DNA from: Microcoleus vaginatus HSN003
Lineage (GTDB): Bacteria > Cyanobacteriota > Cyanobacteriia > Cyanobacteriales > Microcoleaceae
Assembly: GCF_022701255.1 (NCBI RefSeq)
Contig: NZ_CP031705.1
Location: 5,146,001 to 5,210,000, forward strand
DNA: 64,000 bases
Reading direction: 5' to 3'
The notes beneath the pieces are model-generated. The model was given only the letters and a program-made list of their open reading frames with translations. It was not told the DNA's origin and did not search any database. A program made the translations under genes and the position numbers. Within the stretch, counting starts at the first letter, position 1. The number at the start of each line of letters is the position of its first letter. Below are positions 43,555 to 52,174 of this stretch, one piece after another.

Positions 43555-45027
43555 TCAACTCTCGCACTTGCGTAATTTTACCCAGAAGCGGGTACCGATT
43601 CCCGTCGATTTCAGCCCGATCGCACCGCCCATCTGATCGACTCCTTTGTTCGCTATCGCCAGCCCGATTCCCGTCCCTGGATACACTTCTTGACCGTGCA
43701 GGCGATCGAACAACCCAAAAATCCTCTGTTGAAATTTTTCTTCAATACCAATGCCGTTGTCTTCTACCCAAAGATATATATATTCCTCCTCAGCTTCTGC
43801 ATAAACTCGCACCTGGGGAGCTATCCCAGGCTGCACGAACTTAATAGCATTGGAGAGCAAGTTAGCCAAGACTTGCTGCAGCGTAGGAGGATGGGCCAAC
43901 ACTACAGGTAGGGGTTCGACAACCGTTATGCGAGCTTGTTTTGCGGCAATCTCAGCCTCTAGTTGCGCGATCGAGCGAGCCACAATTAAATTAAGAGAGA
44001 CTGCTTTTAGTGGCAAGTTAGCTTTGCTGAGGCGGCTGTACTCTAGCAAATTTTCGATTAAAGTATTCATCAGACTTGCAGCATCCGTAATCCGGTACAA
44101 GTAATCTTGTGAGGTAGCATCCAAGTTGCTAACTTGATCGTTGAGCAACATTTCAGCAAAAAACGAAATTCCCCGCAAAGGAGCGCGCAAGTCGTGAGAA
44201 ACTGAATAGGTAAATGATTCTAGCTGTGCGTTAACTTCTTCTAACTCAGCAGTACGCTCTCTCACCCGCTCTTCCAAAGTTTCATTAAATTCGCGCAAAG
44301 CAAGTTCAGCTTGCTTGAGTTCCGTAATATCTTCCACCAATCCGTCGATCGTACTTTCACCTTCTGCGCTGTAGAGATATTGAGTAAACCGAATCCATTT
44401 TACTCGACCGTCTGCCAAAGGAAATGTAATTTCTAGATTTTGACACCGAGACTCCCCTGAATCTACCGGTTGCAAAAACAATTGCTGCCGATAAATTCCT
44501 TGGACATCTGCTAAATTGCTGGCATCAAACAAGCGCAAAAAAGCTTGATTGCTTTCCAAAAGCTGCCCCTGGGAACTCGCTCGAAAAACTCCGACATTTA
44601 AGCGTTCTAGCAGAGAATTAAGTTGATTTTCTAGCCGGGCGACTCGTTCCCAGGCGGCAACTTGATCAAGTACCCTGCGAACCGCAACGCAAAGGCGGAC
44701 GTAGTGCTTCGGCGACTTGATAATGTAATCGTCCAATCCAGATTTCATCGCCTCTACAGCAATTTCTTCATTGCCAGTATTCGTAAACATTATAATCGGG
44801 CATTGTGGATAACGCGCTTTGATAGTTTTAAGCACATCTAAACCGTTCGTCCAGCGCAGTTGGTAGTCGGTAATTACCAGATTGAATCGACCTTGATTTA
44901 GTGCTTCCACCAACAATCTATTGTCAGAAATTTCCGTTACTTCCAATGCCGAAAATTGCCTCTCTAATTCGCGTTTGACGAGCAGCCGATCAGTGGGGTT
45001 GTCGTCAATTACTAAAATGTGTAACAC
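43555..45027 (-). CDS. Sensor histidine kinase with N-terminal receiver (REC-PAS-HisKA-HATPase)
   Basis: 490 residues. Receiver ILVIDDNPTDRLLVKRELER (Asp in LVITDYQLRWTNG, Lys in YIIKSPK), PAS (~140-255, ENQLNSLLERLNVGVFR), coiled coil, HisKA with FTYSVSHDLRAPLRGISFF (~285) of the phytochrome-like type, and HATPase (VLANLLSNAIKFVQPG, VEDNGIGIEEK, GTGIGLAI). It is cytosolic. The layout resembles the hybrid kinase downstream, whose first receiver shares DNP.DRL and TDYQL.W, suggesting duplication. Confidence 0.9.
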   Translation of the reverse strand: MLHILVIDDNPTDRLLVKRELERQFSALEVTEISDNRLLVEALNQGRFNLVITDYQLRWTNGLDVLKTIKARYPQCPIIMFTNTGNEEIAVEAMKSGLDDYIIKSPKHYVRLCVAVRRVLDQVAAWERVARLENQLNSLLERLNVGVFRASSQGQLLESNQAFLRLFDASNLADVQGIYRQQLFLQPVDSGESRCQNLEITFPLADGRVKWIRFTQYLYSAEGESTIDGLVEDITELKQAELALREFNETLEERVRERTAELEEVNAQLESFTYSVSHDLRAPLRGISFFAEMLLNDQVSNLDATSQDYLYRITDAASLMNTLIENLLEYSRLSKANLPLKAVSLNLIVARSIAQLEAEIAAKQARITVVEPLPVVLAHPPTLQQVLANLLSNAIKFVQPGIAPQVRVYAEAEEEYIYLWVEDNGIGIEEKFQQRIFGLFDRLHGQEVYPGTGIGLAIANKGVDQMGGAIGLKSTGIGTRFWVKLRKCES

Positions 45028-45278
45028 TTTAACAATTTATAATTTTGCTGTTAGTTAGAGTGCCGAGCAATCACTCGGAATAAAAATGTGGGAGGTGACC
45101 TCTTGAAGATGATAGATGACGCGATTCCTCACTATAAACTTAATTTCCTCGTTATCAGAAATCTCCGGGTAACGAGGAAGCAAGCAATAAAAATGGGAAA
45201 AACGCCACTACCAGACAGAGCTTGGTAACCAGGAAACAAGCAATAAAAATCGAGAAACTTCCCCTAAAAACCAGAAAA

Positions 45279-45725
45279 TTATAGACTTTCAGGGAGTTGG
45301 GTATAGTTGAGCCAATACTCGCTAAAACTCTGCATCATTTCTACTAAAGAAGCAAACCCGACCGGTTTAACCAAATAAGAATTTACCCCTAAATCGTAAG
45401 CTCGCTTGACATCAAGTGTTTGGCTAGAAGAAGTAAGCATAACCACTGGCAAGCGTTTTAGTTCCGGCTGCTGCTTGAGCCAAACCAGAACCTCGTGACC
45501 GGAGCGCCTAGGCAATTTCAAATCCAGTAAAATTATCGCAGGTAAAGGATAGCGATCGCGATCGCTGTACTCTCCGTCACCATTTAAATAAAAAACCGCT
45601 GCATCTCCATCTCGGACAATTTGCAGCGAAGTATTAGCAAAAGTCTCATTGCGAAAAGCCCGCTGCATTAATAGAATATCAACGGGGTTATCTTCCACCA
45701 GCAAAATCGTCTGCGTTTGGCTCAT
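45279..45725 (-). CDS. Rcp1-like response regulator
   Basis: 148 residues, a single receiver: ILLVEDNPVDILLMQRAFRN, phospho-Asp in IILLDLKLPRRSGHEVLVWL, Thr/Ser in VVMLTSSSQ, Lys in YLVKPVGF. The NPVD/ LxQRAF pattern is the Rcp1 family, partners of phytochrome-like kinases in cyanobacteria. Its start overlaps the 3' end of the CHASE3 kinase gene by 38 bp (45688-45725), so the two are very likely a cognate, translationally coupled pair. Confidence 0.92.
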   Translation of the reverse strand: MSQTQTILLVEDNPVDILLMQRAFRNETFANTSLQIVRDGDAAVFYLNGDGEYSDRDRYPLPAIILLDLKLPRRSGHEVLVWLKQQPELKRLPVVMLTSSSQTLDVKRAYDLGVNSYLVKPVGFASLVEMMQSFSEYWLNYTQLPESL

Positions 45726-47646
45726 GCTTCCTCAGTTGTATCCAAAATCGACTGCCTTGTCCTACTTGAGATTCCACTCCCACTTGACCGCCCATGCGAT
45801 CGACTCCTTTTTTCACAATAGCTAATCCTATACCAGTTCCCGGGTAAGATTCGATACCGTGGAGCCGTTCAAAGACGCGAAAAATGCGTTTTTGATGTTC
45901 TGGAGCAATACCGATCCCGTTGTCTTCTACCCACAGACGGATAATGCGGAGTGCCAATAGGCTAGTGGGCATCAGTAACTGGGAATGCTCCCACTGTCCC
46001 ACTGTCCCCTTTGTCAATTCTTCCACTGTATTGCTCTCGGTCTCTCTCTCTTGAGGCTGCTCAATTTCCTCAGCCCAGATCTGCACTTGGGGTGGTGTTC
46101 CTTCCACAAATTTTATAGCATTGGTGAGCAGATTTGCGATTACTTGAACTAAAGTAACGCGGTGGGCAATTACCGCCGGCAAGGGCGAGCCAACACTGAT
46201 TTGAGTGTGCCTGGATTTAGCGTCAGCTTGTACCATAGCAATTGCCTCGGCGACAGCAGATTCTAATTCTACAACTTGCATCGATAAATCTGTGCGGCTC
46301 AGGCGGCCGTAAGCTAGCAAATCTTGGATCAATGCTTCTAATTGTTGCCCAGAATTAACAATTTGCTGGGCATATTCTTGACCAAGTTCGTCGAGGAGTT
46401 GGCTGTAATCTTCTAATAAAGCTTCAGCCAATCCCTGCATTCCCCGCAGAGGAGCACGCAAATCGTGGGCAACGGTATAGCTGAAAGCTTCTAATTCTTC
46501 GTTAGCTGCTTGAAGTTGATTGGTGCGGAGTTCTACTCGCCGTTCTAAGGTAGCGTTGAGCATCCGAATTTCCGCTTCTGCTTGTTTGCGCGCAGTTACG
46601 TCAATTGCGGTACTAATTACTAAACTTCTGCCGTCGGAAAGCTGGCCTAAAGGTGCGGAATAAAAGTCCCAAATTCGACTTTCGCCGCTGGCTGTGGCAA
46701 TCATATATTCGCCTTCAGAAATGCGCGCGTTTAATCGGTGCAGCCGATCGATATCTGCTTGCACTAGCGATTTGCGGCTGTGGTAAGCTTTTTCTGTCCA
46801 ATCTTCAATTGTAGGAATTTCTGAGTATTCGTAGCCTGAGAGTTCTGTCCAAGCGCAGTTAATTTGCAAAACTTCTCCGTTTTCAGCGTGCAGCATAATT
46901 GGCAGCGGTGCGTTGAGAATGGCGCTACGGAAACGTTCTTCGCTTAATTGTAGGGAGTGGCGATCGTGCTCTAGCTGGTCTAAAAGTTGATTTTGCTTAA
47001 TTTCGGCATTGTCGCGCAAAGTTCGATCGCGCTTCACCAAATAGTAAACCAACACCATCAACAGGAAATTTACTAAAGCAGCAACGGTAAAACTCAGGAT
47101 TGTCCAATGAGCGCTCCTTTTAGATTCTCGGGCGCGCTGCTGCAATAGCTGAGTTTCTTCGGCAGTCATGGCGGCTATCTGCTGCCGAATGCCGCCCATG
47201 ATTTGCTTTCCCCTACCGGATTTTACTTCCTGCAGCGCTGCTTCTAAGTGTTGTGTGCGTCGCAGATTGATGGTTCCTTCAAGTTCGGCTAATTTAGCAT
47301 CGATCGCAATTTTCAAATCGCGAAGGCGCTGTTGCTGCCGCTTATTGTCAGCCGTTAGCTGCTGCAATCCGACTACTTGTTTGTTGATGCGGGCGATCGC
47401 GCTGTGATACGGTTCTAAATACCGTTCTTCTCCCGTCAGCAAATAACCGCGCTGTCCGGTTTCAGCATCTTTTAAGGTGGAAAGCGTAGCTTCGAGTTCG
47501 GTTAAAACTTGGTGAGTGTGGCTCACCCAGTGTTCGTTTTCGAGTAATTTGAGAGTGTTGCGGTAGGAAGTTGCCGCATTGAAAATTAGCAGCGCCACCA
47601 CCATTCCGATACCTGCGGTTATTTGGGGAGTCAGTGATTGTTTCAT
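45688..47646 (-). CDS. Membrane sensor histidine kinase (CHASE3-PAS-HisKA-HATPase)
   Basis: 652 residues. TM1 (ITAGIGMVVALLIFNAATSY, ~8-27), CHASE3 sensor (~30-170: LLENEHWVSHTHQVLTELEA, ETGQRGYLLTGEERYLEPY), TM2 (TILSFTVAALVNFLLMVLVY, ~180-200), PAS (~235-350), HisKA with FSYTVAHDLRAPLRGMQGL (~388), and HATPase (VIANLLTNAIKFVEG, VEDNGIGIAPEHQKR, GTGIGLAIV). The receiver is probably the overlapping Rcp1-like gene. CHASE3 senses an unknown periplasmic signal. It is the first gene of the minus-strand kinase/regulator series. Confidence 0.92.
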   Translation of the reverse strand: MKQSLTPQITAGIGMVVALLIFNAATSYRNTLKLLENEHWVSHTHQVLTELEATLSTLKDAETGQRGYLLTGEERYLEPYHSAIARINKQVVGLQQLTADNKRQQQRLRDLKIAIDAKLAELEGTINLRRTQHLEAALQEVKSGRGKQIMGGIRQQIAAMTAEETQLLQQRARESKRSAHWTILSFTVAALVNFLLMVLVYYLVKRDRTLRDNAEIKQNQLLDQLEHDRHSLQLSEERFRSAILNAPLPIMLHAENGEVLQINCAWTELSGYEYSEIPTIEDWTEKAYHSRKSLVQADIDRLHRLNARISEGEYMIATASGESRIWDFYSAPLGQLSDGRSLVISTAIDVTARKQAEAEIRMLNATLERRVELRTNQLQAANEELEAFSYTVAHDLRAPLRGMQGLAEALLEDYSQLLDELGQEYAQQIVNSGQQLEALIQDLLAYGRLSRTDLSMQVVELESAVAEAIAMVQADAKSRHTQISVGSPLPAVIAHRVTLVQVIANLLTNAIKFVEGTPPQVQIWAEEIEQPQERETESNTVEELTKGTVGQWEHSQLLMPTSLLALRIIRLWVEDNGIGIAPEHQKRIFRVFERLHGIESYPGTGIGLAIVKKGVDRMGGQVGVESQVGQGSRFWIQLRKHEPNADDFAGGR

Positions 47647-48001
47647 GAAATAGTCGGCGTGCGAGTCCTGCTTTTTTTTATTTTAGCTGGATACAGACTA
47701 CTCGAATTTTTGGCGCGGGCCTATAGAGCGACTAAAGACTATAAATTTAAGGCTCAAATGTGCGATCTATTCTGTTTACTTTAGTCGGCTTCCTCCTTGC
47801 ATCCCCCTTAAGTCTGAAATTCTAGAAATCGCGCTCTGGCGTCTCGTGCTTCAGGCAGACACCAGACAATCTAGGATAGCCTGCAAAGCTTAATTCCCCT
47901 TTTTTCTCATCGATTTTTGTATCGTTCGTTTTCCTTTGGCAGTTTCAAATTGCCGCCCAAAGAAAGGAGTCTTTACCTATTGATTTAAGTTGATTTTTGG
48001 G

Positions 48002-48072
48002 GTATACTTTAGATAATGGGAGTGGTAACATAAATTTTATTTTGGTCACTATTACCATTATCTAAAATATAC
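48002..48072. repeat. 71-bp inverted repeat with 18-bp arms
   Basis: GTATACTTTAGATAATGG (48002-48019) and CCATTATCTAAAATATAC (48055-48072) pair with a single mismatch. An AT-rich centre continues the partial complementarity. It could be a small mobile-element relic or a hairpin transcript end. Confidence 0.5.
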
Positions 48073-48270
48073 ATTATCCATCTGCATAAGTCAAGATTTT
48101 TACCCCAAAAAAAGGCGATTTTTTAATATTTTATTTAAAAAATAACCTATTAGAGGCAGGGGAGAAATTTACAAGAGCTAGGATACAGATAAATAGTATC
48201 AAAAATGCGAGCGATCGGGTAATTGCGGAGGATTCATCGATTGAAATTAATTTAATATCAAATCCCGTAA

Positions 48271-48330
48271 CATCGGAATTATCTGTTTGCGAGACGATCG
48301 CACTGCACTCGCAAAAGGATAATTCCGATG
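48271..48330 (-). terminator. Two-tier hairpin just downstream of ispH
   Basis: Outer arms CATCGGAATTATC (48271-48283) and GATAATTCCGATG (48318-48330) and inner arms TTTGCGAG (48286-48293) and CTCGCAAA (48308-48315) are perfect. It begins 18 bp after the ispH stop on the minus strand. No T-run follows, so transcription-end function is an inference. Confidence 0.5.
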
Positions 48331-48348
48331 GCCGCGAAAACGATATAA

Positions 48349-49554
48349 TTAGGCAACCACAGCGGCTTTCATCGCCAAAATGCGATCGATCGCATCTTCA
48401 ACAACCTTATCAGGCGTAGAAGCACCCGAAGTCACGCCCACCACAATTTTACCCTCCGGTAGCCAACCTTCAGTTACGACCAAATCTGCCCCCAAAGGCT
48501 TGTGTTCGATGCGATTTCCCGGTAAAATGCGCTCCGCACAATCAATGTGATAAGAAGGAACAGTTTTGTCGATCGCAATTTCCTGCAAATGCGTAGTATT
48601 AGAAGAATTAAAACCCCCAATCACCAGCATCAAATCCAACTTTTCCTCAACCAAACTCAACATAGCATCTTGCCGTTCCTGAGTCGCATCGCAGATAGTA
48701 TTAAAACTCTGAAAATGCTCGTTCAAATTCTCAGGCCCAAACTTCCGCATCATCGTTTTTTCAAATAACTTGCCAATGGTTTCTGTCTCAGTTTTGAGCA
48801 TAGTAGTTTGGTTAGCAATACCAACACTTTCCAAATCCACATCTGGGTCAAAACCAGCAGAATAAGCCTTGCTAAATTTAGCAAGAAATTCATCGCGGTC
48901 GCCCCCATGCAAGATATAATTGCTGACATATTCAGCTTCCTGCAAATTCAATACAATCAAATACTTATCAGCAAAAGAACTCGTAGCAACAGTTTCCTCA
49001 TGCTTGTATTGACCGTGAATAATCGAAGTATAATTCCTCTTCTTGTGCTTCTCAACAGTATTCCAAACCTTAGAAACCCAAGGACAAGTAGTATCAACAA
49101 TCTTGCAGCCCTTATCATTAAGCAACTGCATTTCTTGGACGCTCGCCCCAAAAGCTGGTAAAATTACCACATCGCCGCTATCGACAACCGAAAAATTTTT
49201 CTGCCCATTTTCAACAGCAATAAAACCAACTTCCATATCCCGCAAATGCTGATTGACAGACGGATTATGAATAATCTCATTAGTAATCCAAAGCCGTTCG
49301 GTTGGGAAATGCTGGCGAGTCTCGTAAGCAATAGCTACAGCGCGTTCCACCCCCCAGCAAAAGCCAAAAGCCTCAGCTAGCCGGATCGTGACTGCGCCGC
49401 GTTCCAGCCTGTAATTATTGTCGCGAATTTGCTGGATCAGACTGCTTTGATAAGCCGTCTGCATCACGCCAGCTACCTCAGCTTCGTGTCCGAAACCCTT
49501 GCGGTGGTAGTTTTCAGACTGTTGGAGCGATCGTTTAAAAGCTTTAGTATCCAT
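48349..49554 (-). CDS. ispH: 4-hydroxy-3-methylbut-2-enyl diphosphate reductase
   Basis: A 401-residue enzyme, the long cyanobacterial/plant-type IspH, last step of the MEP isoprenoid pathway (HMBPP to IPP and DMAPP), which feeds carotenoid, phytol and quinone synthesis. The three Fe-S cysteines are visible in AFGFCWGVERAV (~66), KIVDTTCPWVSKVWN (~155) and FNTICDATQERQDAM (~287). The catalytic TTCPW and SSNTTHLQEIA substrate-binding segments are present. It is cytosolic, ferredoxin-dependent in cyanobacteria. The ATG at 49554 fits the family N-terminus (MDTKAFKRSLQQSENYHRKG). It appears monocistronic. Confidence 0.95.
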   Translation of the reverse strand: MDTKAFKRSLQQSENYHRKGFGHEAEVAGVMQTAYQSSLIQQIRDNNYRLERGAVTIRLAEAFGFCWGVERAVAIAYETRQHFPTERLWITNEIIHNPSVNQHLRDMEVGFIAVENGQKNFSVVDSGDVVILPAFGASVQEMQLLNDKGCKIVDTTCPWVSKVWNTVEKHKKRNYTSIIHGQYKHEETVATSSFADKYLIVLNLQEAEYVSNYILHGGDRDEFLAKFSKAYSAGFDPDVDLESVGIANQTTMLKTETETIGKLFEKTMMRKFGPENLNEHFQSFNTICDATQERQDAMLSLVEEKLDLMLVIGGFNSSNTTHLQEIAIDKTVPSYHIDCAERILPGNRIEHKPLGADLVVTEGWLPEGKIVVGVTSGASTPDKVVEDAIDRILAMKAAVVA

Positions 49555-49687
49555 GCGGTATCGAGTTGAAATCTAGGTTAATTACCTTTGATTTTAGAAT
49601 GCTTGGGGTGCGATCGGGATTATTGGCTCAGTAGGGAGGAGGAGATATGCTGTTTATATTATCGACACATGAGGGGGAAGAAGGAAT

Positions 49688-50190
49688 GAACCGCGAAGAC
49701 GCGTTCGGCGAAGCCGTTCCCGTAGGGTAGGACGCGAAGGAAGAAGAAAGAAGAATGAGACAATTGGGCGAACCGCTAGAACACTTAGCCTATAGAGTGA
49801 TTGGGGCGGCTATTGAGGTGCATCGGCTTTTGGGACCAGGATTTTTAGAATCAGTGTATCAGGAATCCTTAGAACTTGAATTTCGGATGCGAGGGATACC
49901 TTGTCAGCCTAAAAAGCCCGTAGCAATCACCTACAAAAGTCATCAAGTCGGCGAAGGTCAATTAGACTTTATGGTTGGCGATATCCTCATTGTCGAACTA
50001 AAAGCTGTAGAAAAGCTAGCTCCCATCCACGAAGCCCAAGTTATCTCTTATCTTAAAATGACCAAAAACAGCTTGGGCCTTCTCATCAACTTCAACGTTC
50101 CGATCCTCAAAGAAGGCATCAAACGGATCATACTCTCATCTTAACCCTTCTTCCTCTTCCTTCTTCGCGCTCTTCGCGCCTTCGCGGTTC
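49688..50190. repeat. Inverted repeats flanking the GxxExxY gene
   Basis: GAACCGCGAAG (49688-49698) and CTTCGCGGTTC (50180-50190) are perfect 11-bp inverted arms bracketing the GxxExxY gene. Inside the left arm lies a GGCGAAGCCGTTCCCGTAGGG patch, and inside the right arm repeated CTTCGCGC units. No target duplication is obvious. Confidence 0.6.
49755..50144 (+). CDS. GxxExxY family protein
   Basis: 129 residues with VIGAAIEVHRLLGPGFLESVYQ (the GxxExxY signature in GFLESVY, residues ~29-35), GQLDFMVGDILIVELKAVEKL (D...E.K, a PD-(D/E)xK-nuclease-like core, ~68-88) and HEAQVISYLKM. The family is abundant in cyanobacteria and often scattered in repeats. Its biochemical function is unproven. The gene stands alone between inverted GAACCGCGAAG repeats at 49688-49698 and 50180-50190, consistent with a mobile cassette. 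Purine-rich GAAGGAAGAAGAAAG just upstream provides an SD-like sequence. Confidence 0.88.
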   Translation: MRQLGEPLEHLAYRVIGAAIEVHRLLGPGFLESVYQESLELEFRMRGIPCQPKKPVAITYKSHQVGEGQLDFMVGDILIVELKAVEKLAPIHEAQVISYLKMTKNSLGLLINFNVPILKEGIKRIILSS

Positions 50191-50205
50191 GTTAAAAAAA
50201 AAACT

Positions 50206-50241
50206 AAAAAAAAGCCGAGAGACCCAGATAGCTGAGTCTCT
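50206..50241 (-). terminator. Intrinsic terminator of the amt gene
   Basis: On the minus strand, AGAGACTCAG and CTGGGTCTCT (50218-50241) form a stem closed by TATCTGG-region bases. It is followed by GGC and eight T (A-run 50206-50213 on the plus strand). It lies 31 bp beyond the amt stop at 50272. Classical rho-independent geometry. Confidence 0.8.
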
Positions 50242-50271
50242 ACACGATCGAACTCCCACAAAAAATCCGCT

Positions 50272-51711
50272 TTAAACCTTCTTCGGCGCAAAAGGAGAAC
50301 CCGATTCAAACGAACTGAAACCGCCGGCAAAATCCTCACCGTAAGCCTCTTCCCCGTGCAGGTCAATATCCAAACCTTTGTCTTCAGCAGAGGAGGATAC
50401 TCGCAGTTCCATAAACTGTTCCAAAATTTTCAGGATCACAAAAGTGCCGACACCCGCAAACACGTAAGTAGCTAGAACGCCTATCAACTGGGTTCCGATT
50501 TGCCCCGGATTCCCAGCAAACAGCCCGTCATTTCCGGCAGCGTTCACCGTTTTAGTCGCAAATAGGCCCGTCAGAATTACGCCCACTGTTCCGCCGACGC
50601 CGTGAATCGGGAAGGTATCCAAAGAGTCGTCAAATCCCAGCTTAGCGCGCCAGCCAATGGCAAAGAAGCAGCAAACCGAAGTGATCGATCCGATCAAAAG
50701 CGCCCCCACTGGCAGCACGAATCCAGCCGCAGGTGTGATGCCTACCAATCCGGCGAGGAAACCGCTAGCAATTCCCACTGCTGTCGGTTTGCCTCTGAGT
50801 ACCCATTCCACAATTGTCCAAGTTAAACCGCCGGCTGCTGTTGAAATCATCGTTGTGACAAAAGCCACTGTTGCTAAAGAACCAGAACCAAAAGCGCTAC
50901 CACCGTTGAAGCCAAACCAGCCGAACCACAGCAGCCCAATTCCCAGCAAGACGTAGGGTACGTTGTGGGGGGTGTGGGGCTTCTTCAAGTGGTCTTTGCG
51001 GGGCCCGATTACCCAAGCTGCGACAACCGCAGAAACACCGCAACTGATGTGTACGACTGTGCCGCCGGCAAAGTCGAGAACTCCGATCGCCTCCAGCCAG
51101 CCTCTACCCCAAACCCAGTGGGCTAAAGGAGAGTAGATGAAGGTAGACCACAACAGACCGAACCAGAAATAGGTTTTAAATGTTACCCGTTCGACGATCG
51201 CCCCGGAAATCAAGGCGGGAGTGATGATGGCGAACATCATCTGGTACACCATGAAGACTTGGTGCGGTATTGTCGGTGCGTAGCCGATCGGATCTGGTGT
51301 GTCCGCCGTGACGTTGTTTAGGAACATCCAGTCGAAGCCACCGATGAAGCTTTCGATCCCTTGACCAAAGCCTTGATCATTGAGGTTGCTGGCGGTGACA
51401 TCAAAGGCTAAACTGTAGCCCCACAGCGTCCAGGTGACGCCGATCAGTCCCATCATGATTAAGCTCATCATCATGGTGTTGAGGACGTTGCGCGATCGCA
51501 CCAGTCCCCCGTAGAAAAACGCCAGCCCTGGTGTCATCAGCAATACCAGTGCTGAGGAGACCAACATCCAGGCGGTATCGCCGGTGTCGATCGGATTCGG
51601 CACCACCGCCACAGCAGTACCAGCCGCATCTTGAGCTAAGGCATTGTCCGTCAGCGGTACGCTTAACAGCCACAGCGCGATGATGCCGATCGTTAAACTT
51701 TTTTTGATCAC
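50272..51711 (-). CDS. amt: Ammonium transporter (Amt family)
   Basis: A 479-residue membrane protein. Signal-like N-terminus (TIGIIALWLLSVPLTDNALA), then 11 helices. The phenylalanine gate and pore are in the family segments DTAWMLVSSALVLLMTPGLAFFYGGLVR (~43-70), FAGGTVVHISCGVSAVVAAW with the pore His, and DTFPIHGVGGTVGVILTG with the second His. It imports NH4+/NH3. It starts with GTG at 51711. A GTA-N8-TAC motif lies 8 bp upstream and another at 51956-51969, pointing to nitrogen control by NtcA. A terminator follows at 50206-50241. Confidence 0.93.
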   Translation of the reverse strand: MIKKSLTIGIIALWLLSVPLTDNALAQDAAGTAVAVVPNPIDTGDTAWMLVSSALVLLMTPGLAFFYGGLVRSRNVLNTMMMSLIMMGLIGVTWTLWGYSLAFDVTASNLNDQGFGQGIESFIGGFDWMFLNNVTADTPDPIGYAPTIPHQVFMVYQMMFAIITPALISGAIVERVTFKTYFWFGLLWSTFIYSPLAHWVWGRGWLEAIGVLDFAGGTVVHISCGVSAVVAAWVIGPRKDHLKKPHTPHNVPYVLLGIGLLWFGWFGFNGGSAFGSGSLATVAFVTTMISTAAGGLTWTIVEWVLRGKPTAVGIASGFLAGLVGITPAAGFVLPVGALLIGSITSVCCFFAIGWRAKLGFDDSLDTFPIHGVGGTVGVILTGLFATKTVNAAGNDGLFAGNPGQIGTQLIGVLATYVFAGVGTFVILKILEQFMELRVSSSAEDKGLDIDLHGEEAYGEDFAGGFSSFESGSPFAPKKV

Positions 51712-52174
51712 GTTAGTTGTACCTTCTCATACTCAGCAATTTTCAGGGAAGACCGAGCCGATTTTAGATGCGAGGATTTTAGATGCAATAGTTATTTGGT
51801 TTTAAGTCCGTGTTTTAGCGGAACAAATCTTCAATAGATAATTCCCCAATCCTCAACCCCCCGACTTCGTATAGCCGGACTCATCTAAATTCGTCAACTC
51901 TCAATCTAATGGTCTATGCCTTTTGGATTGCACCATTTGTATAAACAGCTATTCTGTATCACCCTATACTAAATAGCTAACTATCATATTTCTTAATGTA
52001 TCCCTCGCTACTTGACATAGCCAGTGACAACAGAGTAATCGGGGAGGGGGAGTTGAGGAGATGGCAAGAATTTTGAGTTGGGGAGAGTGGGAGGAGGAGA
52101 GGGGGAGAGTTAGGGAGAATGTTACTTTATCCTTTATGTTTCTAACTAATGACTAATGACTCCTTAGTTATGAC
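51712..52174 (-). promoter_or_regulatory. amt upstream region with two GTA-N8-TAC (NtcA-type) motifs
   Basis: GTACCTTCTCATAC at 51719-51732 and GTATCACCCTATAC at 51956-51969 both fit the NtcA consensus GTA-N8-TAC, which reads on either strand. The distal one has a TATACA about 12 bp downstream on the minus strand, shorter than the usual 20-24 bp spacing to a -10 box. The proximal one is unusually close to the GTG start. The remainder holds GATTTTAGATGC repeats (about 51758-51786) and no gene. Confidence 0.45.

Larger units (their letters stand above)
47647..48348. other. 702-bp intergenic stretch with two inverted-repeat structures
   Basis: No credible ORF. An AT-rich inverted repeat with 18-bp arms (one mismatch) lies at 48002-48072, and a two-tier hairpin at 48271-48330 (both listed separately). 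The promoter of the CHASE3 kinase must be near 47650-47800. Confidence 0.4.
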
